From: SKVR01 sp964491395 | GTDB lineage: Bacteria > Bacteroidota > Bacteroidia > Bacteroidales > UBA7960 | Direction of reading: 5' to 3' | DNA: 31,260 bases | Assembly (NCBI GenBank): GCA_964491395.1 | Contig: CAZBGI010000040.1 | Span: 1-31,260, forward strand | Part shown: positions 1 through 8,669 of the stretch, piece by piece | Layout: the number at the start of each line of letters is the position of its first letter | Position numbering within the stretch: position 1 is the stretch's first letter | Notes under the pieces: model-generated | Seen by the model: the letters and a program-made list of their open reading frames with translations, nothing else | The model's database searches: none | Told to the model about the DNA's origin: nothing | Made by a program: the position numbers and the translations under genes

Positions 1-2
1 TG

Positions 3-845
3 GCTGAGATATCCGTTTTCACCCTGGCCTTTGTGATGGTGTTTGCTACCACCGGCTTTAGCTTCAAAAGCTGGATACCCGTTAAAAATGCACTGTATCC
101 CCTTGCCTGGTCTACGTTTCTGAATTTCATCCTCTTCGGGCTTGTGCTTATCGGATTGTCATGGTTGTTCTTTTCGGACAATCCTGCGCACCCTTACTTT
201 CCTTACTATGTTGGTTTTATCCTGGTGGCTGCGGCTCCTCCCGGCCCTTCAGTCATTCCCTTTGCCGCCATGCTAAGGGGAGACAATAACTTCAGTGTAA
301 CCGGGGTTTTCGGACTCCATTTTATCGCCATGGTGCTTACCCCGGTTATTCTCTGGATTTTCCTGGGAGATTCTCTGATCAATCCCTTGAGGATTTTCAA
401 CATCATGGTACAGCTCATTATTATCCCATTGATCATAAGTCGCTTCCTGCGCCATCCGAAAGTCTTGCCCACGGTTGAAAAGTATCGTGATACGGTCATC
501 AAATGGGGCTTTTTCCTGGTAATCACGCCTATCATGGGCATGAGCAGCAGTGTGTTTTTTTCCGAACCCGGGGTTGTGCTCATCATGTCGGTAATCTTAC
601 TCATCTCCATGTATCTGCTGGGATTTCTTTACCATATCATCATGGCCAGAAGTGGTGCCAACCGTGGCATGATCATCAGCAGCACGCTTATGATGACGAC
701 CAAAAGCAGCGCCTTCTCTGCTGTGGCGGCTTTCACCTTTTTCCAGGGCGAACCCATGATTGCTCTCCCCTCTGCCGTGGTGAGTGTTTTTGTTACGCTT
801 TTCATTATTGTTTATTCGGTGTTTTTAAGATGGTGGGAAAAGTGA
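3..845 (+). CDS. BASS-like membrane permease, 5' end cut off by the window
   Basis: The reading frame is open to the left edge (entering at base 3), so the GTG at 33 is an internal codon and the true start lies outside the window. About 280 residues are visible, with roughly seven or eight hydrophobic segments, such as residues around ALYPLAWSTFLNFILFGLVL and IMSVILLISMYLLGFLYHII. The segment VAAAPPGPSVIPFAAMLRGD followed by a helix fits the proline/glycine-rich broken-helix region of the bile acid:sodium symporter (BASS) superfamily. These are inner-membrane carriers that move organic anions, or in related branches arsenite. The substrate cannot be told from the sequence. No terminator is seen after the stop, and 164 bp separate it from the next gene. 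The family call rests on overall pattern, so confidence is moderate. Confidence 0.6.
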   Translation, partial: AEISVFTLAFVMVFATTGFSFKSWIPVKNALYPLAWSTFLNFILFGLVLIGLSWLFFSDNPAHPYFPYYVGFILVAAAPPGPSVIPFAAMLRGDNNFSVTGVFGLHFIAMVLTPVILWIFLGDSLINPLRIFNIMVQLIIIPLIISRFLRHPKVLPTVEKYRDTVIKWGFFLVITPIMGMSSSVFFSEPGVVLIMSVILLISMYLLGFLYHIIMARSGANRGMIISSTLMMTTKSSAFSAVAAFTFFQGEPMIALPSAVVSVFVTLFIIVYSVFLRWWEK

Positions 846-1009
846 AAAAGATAATGTCTTTCAGGACTCTGACAGACAGAAACATATGCTTCTTTCTCAG
901 GCAGAACAATGCTGCCAACTGCAATCGGTTTCCTTCCAGCAGAAAAAAATCCATACCTTTATCGTATTAATTTCACTCTTTTATCACTAAAGTTTAAAAA
1001 ATATCACCC

Positions 1010-4000
1010 ATGAAAAAGATTTTACTGCTTTTAACCCTGCTTTTTTCGGGTATGCTGCAATTCCATGCGCATGCCGAAGGGACATTATTGTTACGCCAAC
1101 CCACGGTCAATGAGAGCCATATAGTATTTGTATATGCCAATGATTTGTGGGAAGTATCCCGCCCCGGGGGCGATGCCCGACGATTGACCAGCAATGAAGG
1201 TGCAGAGACCCGCCCCCATTTTTCTCCTGATGGCAGCCTGCTGGCTTTCACCGCTGAGTACGACGGAAATTCTGATGTGTATGTAATGCCCGCCCGGGGC
1301 GGACAGCCCAAACGCCTCACCTGGCATCCCGGTAATGACCAGGTGATGGGATGGACGCCCGACGGAAACCACGTATTGTTTGTTTCGGCAAGGGAAGGAA
1401 AACCTACCATGGAATCTAAGTTTTACACCATACACAAGGACGGGGGCATGCCCACTGCCCTTCCCGTTCCCAGGGCTGCAAGCGGACAAATCTCTCCTGA
1501 TGAAAACTACATTGCCTATCAGGAAGTAGGATTTGTTGACCCTGAGTGGAGGAACTACCGCGCCGGACAAGCCAAACCCATCTGGATACTGGACCTGGAA
1601 GATTATTCCTTAATCACGACCCCGCAAACCGATGATGAACGGCATATGAGTCCCATCTGGCTGGGCAATGTAGTGTATTTCCTGTCAGAACGCGATTATG
1701 CCTCCAATATATGGTCTTTTGACATGGCCACCAGCGAGTTAAAACAAGAAACCTTCCATTCAGATTTTGATGTAAAGAATCTCAGTGCGGGTGCAGGAGT
1801 CATTGTGTATGAGCAAGGCGGAAGTTTGCATATCCTTGAGCCTGAAGCGGATGAAAGCCGCAAGCTTACCATACATGTAAAAGCCGATTTCCCGGGGTCG
1901 CGCCACAGATGGGAAGACGTTAAACCCAACATGTTGCAAAATGCTTCCCTGTCCCCCACGGGACAACGCGCCTTGTTCGAATATCGCGGCGACATCTTCA
2001 CCGTACCCAAAGAACAGGGCGACTGGCGCAACATCACACGCACAAGTGGTGCTGCTGACAGGTTTCCCATCTGGTCGCCCGATGGCAGCCAGATTGCCTG
2101 GTTCTCTGATGAAAGCGGAGAATATCAATTGATGATCGGCAGCCAGGATGGAATGAACACCCCCAGGACCATTGATTTACCCGACCCTTCTTATTTTTTC
2201 AGGCCGGCATGGTCGCCCGATGGCAAATACATCAGCTATACGGATACCCACCTCAACCTTTACTTTGTGGATATCGACAGTGGCGAAGTCACGCGGGTGG
2301 ATACCGATCGGTATGTAAGGCCCCAGCGTACCATGAATCCTGTATGGTCGCCCGACAGCAAATGGATAGCTTATGCCCATACGCTGGAGAATCTTTTCAA
2401 AGCCATTGTGGTATACAATGTGGAAACCGGACAGCGCATTCAGGTTACCGATGGCATGGCCGATGCCATTACTCCTGTATGGGATGCATCAGGAAAATAC
2501 CTGTATTTTCTGGCCAGCACTGATTATGGGTTAAACACCGGCTGGCTTGATATGAGTTCCTACAACCAGCCGGTAAACCGCGCCCTCTATCTGGCAGTAC
2601 TGAGCAAAGAAGACGCCTCACCCCTTCTTCCCCAAAGCGATGAGGAGAAGAATGCAGAAGACGGTAAGGATGAAGAGAAAAACGATGATTCCAAAACCGA
2701 TGAAGTCACCGTACAAATTGATGCCGAAGGCCTGATGCAAAGAATTGTAGCGGCAGACATCCCCCTGAGGAACTATCCGGGCTTGCTGGCCGGACCTGAA
2801 AATATGGTGTTTTACTTTGAAAACATCCCCCATCAACCCGGACAGAAGCTTCACCGCTATGATTTCAAAAAAAGGAAATCTGAAACATTCATGGACAATG
2901 TAAACGAGGCAGAGGTTTCGCACGACCGCAAGTCGCTGCTCTATCGCAGCGGCTCCAACTGGGGTATCGTGGAAACTGCAGGGAAAGAACACAAGCCTGG
3001 CGATGGGAAACTGGCAGCCATCGACAACATGCGCATGCGCATTGAACCCCAGGAGGAATGGAAACAGATTTTTCGTGAAGGATGGCGCTTACAGCGCGAT
3101 TTCCTTTACGTGGACAACATACACGGTGCTCCGTGGGATGACATTTATGATTGGTACCGCCCCTGGGTAGATCATGTAAATCATCGCCGCGACTTGAACT
3201 ATGTGGTAGAAATAATGGGAGGCGAGGTAGCTGTAGGACATTCCTATGTATTCGGGGGTGACCTGCCTGAAGTGGAACGCATCCCTGTAGGATTGCTGGG
3301 TGCTGACTATGAGGCCGAAAACGGATATTACCGGTTTAAAAAGATTTATACCGGCGAAGACTGGAACCCCGGCCTGAAAGCCCCACTTTCACAACCTGGT
3401 ATTGATATAAATGAAGGGGATTACCTGTTGGAAGTAAACGGGGTAGCGGTGGATGACACCGAAAATATTTACCAATACTTTGAAGCTACTGCCAACCGCC
3501 AGACCCGCCTCAGGGTAAACAGCAAGCCGGAAACTGAAGGTTCCAGGATGGTAACAGTAGTACCCGTGGCCAGTGAAAACCAGCTAAGGATGATGCACTG
3601 GGTAGAAGAAAACCGCAGAAAAGTGGATGAACTGTCCGACGGTCAGCTGGCTTATGTGTATGTACCCAACACCAGTGGTTTGGGTTACCAGTTCTTTAAC
3701 CGGTATTACTTTGCCCAGCAAAACAAACGGGGAGCCGTAATTGACGAACGCAATAATGGTGGCGGGTCTGCTGCCGATTACATGATAGATGTTATGAACA
3801 GGGAACTACAGGGCTATTTCAATTCCAAAGCAGCAGACCGCAAACCCTTTACCACTCCCATGGCCGGAATCTGGGGACCAAAGGTGCTGGTTATCAATGA
3901 ACGTGCGGGCTCAGGCGGCGACCTGCTGCCTTACATGTTTCGTAAATCAGACATTGGCCCTATCATTGGCACTACCACCTGGGGAGGCCTGGTAGGAATC

Positions 4001-4261
4001 TGGGATACCCCCTCATTTATCGACGGCGGCCGTATGATGGCCCCCAGGGGTGGTTTCTTTGATACTGAAGGTGAATGGGCTGTAGAAGCGGAGGGTGTAG
4101 CACCCGATATTAAGGTAGAACAAACGCCTGGGGAGCTCATTCAAGGCCGCGACCCGCAGCTGGAAAGAGCCGTGGAGGAAGCGCTGAAACTTCTGGAAAC
4201 GGAAGCCATTGAACATCCATCCGACCCCGAACCACCCGTAAGGTATCGACGTCCGGAATGA
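1010..4261 (+). CDS. Exported tricorn-type protease (S41 family)
   Basis: A 1083-residue homologue of tricorn protease, a large serine peptidase that trims peptides released by other proteases. The N terminus is a clear signal peptide (MKKILLLLTLLFSGML, probable cleavage after AHA at 20-22), so it should act in the periplasm or outside the cell, unlike the cytosolic archaeal enzyme. Residues about 25-660 hold repeated WSPDG-type beta-propeller blades. A C1 region follows with GHSYVFGG (His744), then a PDZ-like domain at about 762-850, then the C2 region with NERAGSGGD (nucleophile Ser968). VEAEGVAPDI near 1025-1034 matches the expected catalytic glutamate region (Glu1026 likely). These positions lie very close to His746, Ser965 and Glu1023 of the Thermoplasma enzyme. 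A Lys/Glu/Asp-rich low-complexity stretch lies at about 543-570. A strong terminator follows. Confidence 0.93.
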   Translation: MKKILLLLTLLFSGMLQFHAHAEGTLLLRQPTVNESHIVFVYANDLWEVSRPGGDARRLTSNEGAETRPHFSPDGSLLAFTAEYDGNSDVYVMPARGGQPKRLTWHPGNDQVMGWTPDGNHVLFVSAREGKPTMESKFYTIHKDGGMPTALPVPRAASGQISPDENYIAYQEVGFVDPEWRNYRAGQAKPIWILDLEDYSLITTPQTDDERHMSPIWLGNVVYFLSERDYASNIWSFDMATSELKQETFHSDFDVKNLSAGAGVIVYEQGGSLHILEPEADESRKLTIHVKADFPGSRHRWEDVKPNMLQNASLSPTGQRALFEYRGDIFTVPKEQGDWRNITRTSGAADRFPIWSPDGSQIAWFSDESGEYQLMIGSQDGMNTPRTIDLPDPSYFFRPAWSPDGKYISYTDTHLNLYFVDIDSGEVTRVDTDRYVRPQRTMNPVWSPDSKWIAYAHTLENLFKAIVVYNVETGQRIQVTDGMADAITPVWDASGKYLYFLASTDYGLNTGWLDMSSYNQPVNRALYLAVLSKEDASPLLPQSDEEKNAEDGKDEEKNDDSKTDEVTVQIDAEGLMQRIVAADIPLRNYPGLLAGPENMVFYFENIPHQPGQKLHRYDFKKRKSETFMDNVNEAEVSHDRKSLLYRSGSNWGIVETAGKEHKPGDGKLAAIDNMRMRIEPQEEWKQIFREGWRLQRDFLYVDNIHGAPWDDIYDWYRPWVDHVNHRRDLNYVVEIMGGEVAVGHSYVFGGDLPEVERIPVGLLGADYEAENGYYRFKKIYTGEDWNPGLKAPLSQPGIDINEGDYLLEVNGVAVDDTENIYQYFEATANRQTRLRVNSKPETEGSRMVTVVPVASENQLRMMHWVEENRRKVDELSDGQLAYVYVPNTSGLGYQFFNRYYFAQQNKRGAVIDERNNGGGSAADYMIDVMNRELQGYFNSKAADRKPFTTPMAGIWGPKVLVINERAGSGGDLLPYMFRKSDIGPIIGTTTWGGLVGIWDTPSFIDGGRMMAPRGGFFDTEGEWAVEAEGVAPDIKVEQTPGELIQGRDPQLERAVEEALKLLETEAIEHPSDPEPPVRYRRPE

Positions 4262-4566
4262 TTTGAATCAACAATAATTGGCAATGAATCTTATACCCGG
4301 GAAATATTTTCCCGGGTTTTTTAGGGAAGGCATGAACTTAAGTCATATCCTCACTGATCCCTGAATGACGAGTCCAAACCAGCGTCGTGGATGAATGATA
4401 TCGCTATTTCATCGATTGTGGGTCCATTATGCAAACCTTCCATACAGGAATACGCTGCCAAAAATTTGTCCCCAATCAGTAACCTGTCAAATGGTCAGAA
4501 GAAAAACAGCCAAAGAATAAACCAAATTCACTTCCTGATGTTGCCTTATTGATTACGTAAAAACTT
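4262..4566. other. 305-bp intergenic region with a terminator and a short minus-strand open stretch
   Basis: Apart from the terminator at 4295-4322, no promoter consensus is obvious here. On the minus strand, bases 4494 to 4351 (stop at 4351-4353) hold 47 sense codons between stops that read like globular protein, with segments such as LLIGDKFLAAYSCMEGLHNG and TIDEIAISFIHDAGLDSSF. The only ATG in this stretch leaves under 30 codons. It may be the worn end of a lost gene. I do not recognise a family. Confidence 0.35.
4295..4322 (+). terminator. Intrinsic terminator after the tricorn protease gene
   Basis: A perfect 10-bp stem, ACCCGGGAAA (4295-4304) with TTTCCCGGGT (4308-4317), has a 3-nt loop and runs into a T tract to 4322. 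It begins 34 bp after the protease stop codon. Confidence 0.9.
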
Positions 4567-5424
4567 ATGCCCTTTATGCAAAACAACAAATACATTGGCG
4601 CTCACGTAAGTGCCTCCGGAGGAGTAGAAAATGCTCCTATTAATGCAGCCTCCATCGGAGCTACCGCTTTTGCCCTGTTTACCAAAAACCAGAAACAGTG
4701 GATGGGCAAGCCTCTCACCGATGAAAACATCAAAAAATTCAAAGCCAATTGCCTAAAGTATGGTTACACTCCCGATCAGATACTCCCCCACGACAGTTAC
4801 CTGATCAACCTGGGCCATCCCGAAGAAGTGGGTTTGAAAAAATCGCGTATAGCCTTTCTGGATGAGATGCAACGTTGTGAGCAACTGGGCATCACCCAGC
4901 TTAATTTTCACCCCGGTAGTCACTTGAAAAAGATTTCCGAAGACGAGTGTCTGCTGCGCATTGCCGAATCGGTAAATATGGCCCTGGAACAAACCAAAGG
5001 AGTTACAGCTGTTATTGAAAATACTGCCGGGCAAGGCAGCAACATGGGATACCGGTTCGAACACCTGGCCCGCATCATTGAACTGATTGACGATAAATCA
5101 CGGGTGGGAGTATGCATTGACACCTGTCATGGATGGGCTGCTGGCTATGATTTTGCATCTGAAACAGGCTATGAAGAAGCATGGCAAGAATTTGATGAGA
5201 TTGTCGGGATGAAATACCTCAAAGGGATTCATCTCAACGACGCAAAAAAAGAGCTGGGAAGCAAAGTTGACCGCCATGCCAGTATTGGCGAAGGATTTTT
5301 GGGCGCTGAAACCTTCTCGCGAATGATGAAAGATCCCAGGTTGAATAACATCCCCATTATTCTGGAGACCCCTGAACCGGGCAAATGGAAAGAAGAGATT
5401 GAGTGGTTGAAGTCACAGGTGTAA
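4567..5424 (+). CDS. nfo: Deoxyribonuclease IV (AP endonuclease)
   Basis: A 285-residue endonuclease IV that cuts DNA 5' to abasic sites in base excision repair, using three metal ions in a TIM barrel. All nine metal ligands known from the E. coli enzyme are present with a constant offset of six residues: His75, His115, Glu151, Asp185, His188, His222, Asp235, His237 and Glu267. They sit in motifs such as NFHPGSHL, IENTAGQG, IDTCHGWAAGYD and RHASIGEG. The length matches the family. A second ATG at 4576 gives an N terminus (MQNNKYIGAHVSASGG) closer to the usual one and may be the true start. The gene is transcribed alone and converges with the GGGP synthase gene 34 bp downstream. Confidence 0.97.
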   Translation: MPFMQNNKYIGAHVSASGGVENAPINAASIGATAFALFTKNQKQWMGKPLTDENIKKFKANCLKYGYTPDQILPHDSYLINLGHPEEVGLKKSRIAFLDEMQRCEQLGITQLNFHPGSHLKKISEDECLLRIAESVNMALEQTKGVTAVIENTAGQGSNMGYRFEHLARIIELIDDKSRVGVCIDTCHGWAAGYDFASETGYEEAWQEFDEIVGMKYLKGIHLNDAKKELGSKVDRHASIGEGFLGAETFSRMMKDPRLNNIPIILETPEPGKWKEEIEWLKSQV

Positions 5425-5458
5425 AACCCGGCACGACCTCGAACAGGTGAACTCTCTT

Positions 5459-6217
5459 CTATACTTTTACATTGTTCACCAAATCCCTCTCGCGACACAA
5501 ATCGACAAGGAATAAAGGATCCTTTTCAAGAGCGTTGCCTACCACCACCAGATCGGCACCTGCCTTCCAGGCGGCTGCCGCAGAATCCTTACAACGAATA
5601 CCTCCCCCCACAATCAGGGGGATAGAAATGTTTTTTTTCACACTCCTGATAACAGAAGCAGTTACGGGACGGCCTGCACCGCTTCCGGCATCCATATAAA
5701 TAAGTTTCATGCCGAGCATCTCCCCTGCCATGGCAGTACACATGGCAATATCGGGTTTATCGGAAGGGATGGGGGTTGTATGGCTCATATACACGACGGA
5801 AGTAAGTTTTCCGCTTTCAATAAGCATATAGCCTGTAGGTATAATTTCCAACCCTGACGACTTGAGCAGGGGTGCTGCGGCAACATGATTGCCTATAAGC
5901 AATTCCGGATTTCGTCCCGAAATAAGGCTCAGCAGCAACAATGCATCGGCAGCAGGGTGAACCTGAAGTGAACTGCCGGGGAATAGTACTACCGGTGCTT
6001 CGGCATGCGCTTTAAGCCATTGGGTGCATTCATTGAAAAAACTGCCGGTCATCAGGCTTCCCCCAACAAACACGTAATCTACCTTGCTGATATTGAGCAA
6101 TTCTGCCAAATCGGGAAGTCTTTCTGCATCCATCTTATCAGGATCTATCAACACGGCCAGTTGCCTCATCTGCCTTTGGGCGGCAGTTTGAATTGCTGGA
6201 TAGATCAAATCGGACAT
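5459..6217 (-). CDS. Geranylgeranylglyceryl/heptaprenylglyceryl phosphate synthase family protein
   Basis: A 252-residue TIM-barrel prenyltransferase of the GGGPS/PcrB family, which joins sn-glycerol-1-phosphate to a polyprenyl diphosphate through an ether bond. The family signatures are in order: VLIDPDK (Asp25), VGGSLMT, VLFPGSS, a long central stretch with IIPTGYMLIESG, YMDAGSGAG and the C-terminal phosphate-binding loop IVGGGIR. In archaea this is the first committed step of membrane lipid synthesis. Homologues are known in Bacteroidota, where the in vivo product is less clear. It starts at ATG 6217 and lies 40 bp downstream of the phosphopantetheinyl transferase gene on the same strand, so the two probably form an operon. 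Family assignment is firm; chain length and end product cannot be read from the sequence. Confidence 0.92.
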   Translation of the reverse strand: MSDLIYPAIQTAAQRQMRQLAVLIDPDKMDAERLPDLAELLNISKVDYVFVGGSLMTGSFFNECTQWLKAHAEAPVVLFPGSSLQVHPAADALLLLSLISGRNPELLIGNHVAAAPLLKSSGLEIIPTGYMLIESGKLTSVVYMSHTTPIPSDKPDIAMCTAMAGEMLGMKLIYMDAGSGAGRPVTASVIRSVKKNISIPLIVGGGIRCKDSAAAAWKAGADLVVVGNALEKDPLFLVDLCRERDLVNNVKV

Positions 6218-6257
6218 GAAACAGGAAATTGGATTAGACGATGATTAATAGCACCTG

Positions 6258-6914
6258 TCAAAGATAAGAAAAACGGCTTCGATCGATGGCATAAGACAGA
6301 ATATAATCTTCGAATCGCTGATATTGAACAGCATATACTTTTTCACCATCTCCTGCATTGATGGTACCATACACCAACCCTTCATTCTGGGGAACAAACG
6401 GAGCGATATATATGTGATCCTTGAACAGGATATCTCTTCGTCCGTGAAGTTTATAAAGAGTTTCTTTGGCTGCCCACATTACATAAAGGGCTTCAATGGA
6501 GAGATCTCTGCCCACTTCAGACAATTCCTGCTCTGTGAGAAACTTATGGCTAATCCGTTGTATTTTGGTGTCAATTCTCTCCACATCGATTCCTACCGAA
6601 TGCACCGGACTCGCAATCAGGGCTGAGTACTTCCCCGAATGAGAGACGGAAATGTGTCTTACACCATTGTTCAGGAAAGGTTTGCCATACGTATCGTAGG
6701 AGATGGCACTCAACTCGTGCTCTCTGACCAGGTAGGGCAATATCATGCGATAGCCCAGCCAGTGCTGCTTGCGGGTGGGCGTTTTGAGAGAAGAAAAAAC
6801 TCTCTCTTCTTCAGGAGATAAGGTAAGCTGCTCATACAACTCATCAACGCTCTCTTTAATCTCCCAGACACCAATAGAGGCATCTTCGATATTTTTTTTC
6901 AGAAAAAGACTCAT
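6258..6914 (-). CDS. 4'-phosphopantetheinyl transferase (Sfp type)
   Basis: It transfers the phosphopantetheine arm of coenzyme A to a serine on acyl, peptidyl or similar carrier proteins. The two diagnostic metal- and CoA-binding motifs are present: GIDVERI, and WAAKETLYKLHG about 35 residues later. An upstream VRHISVSHSG contains the conserved histidine. The open frame extends to a TTG at 6938, but the ATG at 6914 (MSLFLKKNIEDASIGVWEI) is the more likely start and gives 218 residues, normal for Sfp-type enzymes. It is the first gene of a two-gene unit with the GGGP synthase gene. The carrier protein it serves is not in this window; a fatty-acid or polyketide carrier is possible. Confidence 0.9.
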   Translation of the reverse strand: MSLFLKKNIEDASIGVWEIKESVDELYEQLTLSPEEERVFSSLKTPTRKQHWLGYRMILPYLVREHELSAISYDTYGKPFLNNGVRHISVSHSGKYSALIASPVHSVGIDVERIDTKIQRISHKFLTEQELSEVGRDLSIEALYVMWAAKETLYKLHGRRDILFKDHIYIAPFVPQNEGLVYGTINAGDGEKVYAVQYQRFEDYILSYAIDRSRFSYL

Positions 6915-7065
6915 TCTCTTACTTTTAGGGGACAACAAAACAGCGGAACCAAATCCACCAACCTACAACCGGGCCGGAAATTTCGTCAACGCTTTTGAAC
7001 CTATGCGTAATTGAATTTGTATTAATATAGCTTGTCAGGCATTTTTCACTTAACCTTTTAAGTGT

Positions 7066-7073
7066 TACCTTTG
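7066..7073 (+). promoter_or_regulatory. Bacteroidota-type -7 element for ahcY
   Basis: TACCTTTG matches the TAnnTTTG consensus and lies 32 bp upstream of the ahcY ATG, giving a leader of about 25 nt. No clear -33 TTG is at the expected spacing. Confidence 0.55.
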
Positions 7074-7104
7074 CAAAATTATAAAAATTAAATGAATAAT
7101 CAGA

Positions 7105-8526
7105 ATGGAAAAAGTTATCACGGATACACCGCTTGCTTATAAAGTGGCAGACCTCTCATTGGCAGAGTTTGGCCGCAAAGAAATTGAAATCGCCGAGAAA
7201 GAAATGCCCGGTTTGATGTCATTGCGCGAAAAATACACAAAAGAGAAGCCTCTGAAAGATGTTAGGATCATGGGATCGCTGCACATGACCGTGCAAACGG
7301 CTGTTCTTATTGAAACCCTTGTAGAATTGGGAGCCAACGTACGATGGGCCAGCTGCAATATATTTTCTACTCAGGATCATGCTGCAGCTGCCATTGCCAG
7401 GAGAGGCATTCCTGTTTTTGCCTGGAAAGGCGAAACACTCGAAGAATACTGGTGGTGTACTGATCAGGCACTCACTTTCCCCAACGGAGAAGGCCCGCAA
7501 CTCATTGTGGATGATGGCGGTGACGCCACTTTGCTTCTGCACATGGGATACAAGGCAGAAAAAGATCCCTCCTCGATCGAAAAAACGCCCGGAAGCCGTG
7601 AAGAGGCTGAAATATTAAAACTTCTCAAAAAGACCCTGGAAGAAGATGATCAGAAATGGCACCGCATGGTAAAAGACTGGAGAGGAGTTTCCGAAGAAAC
7701 CACAACCGGTGTGCATCGCCTCTACCAGATGATGGAAAGAGGGGAATTGCTGGTTCCTGCCATCAATGTAAACGACTCGGTTACCAAATCAAAATTCGAC
7801 AACCTTTACGGTTGCCGCGAGTCATTGGCCGATGGTATCAAAAGAGCTACCGACGTGATGATTGCAGGCAAAGTTGTAGTGGTGTGCGGTTATGGCGACG
7901 TGGGTAAAGGTTGTGCCAACAGCATGCGTGGCTACGGGGCCCGTGTAATTGTTACCGAAATTGACCCCATTTGTGCCCTGCAGGCCGCCATGGAAGGTTT
8001 TGAAGTTAAAACCGTGGAAGATGCCCTGGATGAAGGAAATATTTTTGTGACCGCTACCGGGAACAAGGATGTTCTTACCGTTGAACACATGAAGCAAATG
8101 AAAGATCAAGCCATTGTTTGCAACATCGGGCACTTCGACAATGAAATACAGGTAGATCAGCTTGATGCTACTCCTGGCGTTCAGAAGCTGAATATTAAAC
8201 CTCAGGTAGATAAATACATTTTCCCCGACGGCCATGAGATTTTCATGCTGGCAGAAGGGCGCCTGGTGAATCTGGGTTGTGCTACCGGTCACCCGTCTTT
8301 TGTAATGAGCAACTCTTTCACCAACCAGGTGGTTGCACAAATAGAACTCTGGAAAAACAACTACGAGGTGGGTGTTTACCGCTTGCCCAAACATCTGGAC
8401 GAAGAAGTTGCCCGGCTGCACCTGGAAAAAATCGGTGTAAAACTCACCAAACTTTCTCCTGAGCAGGCAGCATATATTGGAGTTAAAGATAGTGGACCTT
8501 ACAAACCGGATCACTACAGATACTAA
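7105..8526 (+). CDS. ahcY: S-adenosylhomocysteine hydrolase
   Basis: A 473-residue NAD-dependent enzyme that splits S-adenosylhomocysteine into adenosine and homocysteine, relieving product inhibition of methyltransferases and returning homocysteine to methionine synthesis. Visible features are the substrate-binding N-terminal part (GSLHMTVQTAVLIETL, WASCNIFSTQDHAAAAIA), the catalytic lysine and aspartate segment NDSVTKSKFDNLYGCRES (Lys230 region), the Rossmann NAD loop VVVVCGYGDVGKGCA at 257-271, and the C-terminal KPDHYRY tail that closes over NAD. An insertion of about 40 residues near 150-190 is typical of many bacterial members. It stands alone between its own promoter and a terminator. 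The minus-strand PPTase gene diverges from it. Confidence 0.98.
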   Translation: MEKVITDTPLAYKVADLSLAEFGRKEIEIAEKEMPGLMSLREKYTKEKPLKDVRIMGSLHMTVQTAVLIETLVELGANVRWASCNIFSTQDHAAAAIARRGIPVFAWKGETLEEYWWCTDQALTFPNGEGPQLIVDDGGDATLLLHMGYKAEKDPSSIEKTPGSREEAEILKLLKKTLEEDDQKWHRMVKDWRGVSEETTTGVHRLYQMMERGELLVPAINVNDSVTKSKFDNLYGCRESLADGIKRATDVMIAGKVVVVCGYGDVGKGCANSMRGYGARVIVTEIDPICALQAAMEGFEVKTVEDALDEGNIFVTATGNKDVLTVEHMKQMKDQAIVCNIGHFDNEIQVDQLDATPGVQKLNIKPQVDKYIFPDGHEIFMLAEGRLVNLGCATGHPSFVMSNSFTNQVVAQIELWKNNYEVGVYRLPKHLDEEVARLHLEKIGVKLTKLSPEQAAYIGVKDSGPYKPDHYRY

Positions 8527-8527
8527 A

Positions 8528-8574
8528 ACCTCACGATAAATCAAACATGCAATATTTTTCCTGTTTGATGTGAG
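8528..8574 (+). terminator. Long stem-loop directly after ahcY
   Basis: CCTCAC and ATCAAACA on the left pair with TGTTTGAT and GTGAGG on the right, with a 4-nt bulge, starting just after the ahcY stop. No T tract follows, so it may be a transcript-stabilising 3' hairpin rather than a terminator. The next hairpin (8597-8632) is the better terminator. Confidence 0.5.
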
Positions 8575-8596
8575 GCAATGTATTGGAGTTTATAAA

Positions 8597-8632
8597 AAAA
8601 CGCTATCAGGATTGATTTCCGGGTAGCGTTTT
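8597..8632. terminator. Bidirectional terminator between ahcY and the Rieske-like lipoprotein gene
   Basis: A 9-bp stem, AAAACGCTA (8597-8605) with TAGCGTTTT (8624-8632), is flanked by T-rich sequence on the plus strand and by an A run (8594-8600) that gives a U tract on the minus strand. It can end both convergent transcripts. Confidence 0.8.
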
Positions 8633-8669
8633 CTTTTGTTCTCTAAAAAACCGGTCGTTTATTATTTTT

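Noticed and set aside
503..970. 155-codon plus-strand frame overlapping the permease
   Set aside because: Out of frame with a clear membrane protein, rich in His/Cys/Gln as expected of a shadow frame.
7014..7104. SAH- or SAM-responsive riboswitch before ahcY
   Set aside because: The predicted leader is about 25 nt, too short for a known SAH or SAM aptamer, and no conserved core was seen.
7822..8544. 240-codon minus-strand frame
   Set aside because: Lies antisense to ahcY, which has all family motifs; the antisense frame has no recognisable features.
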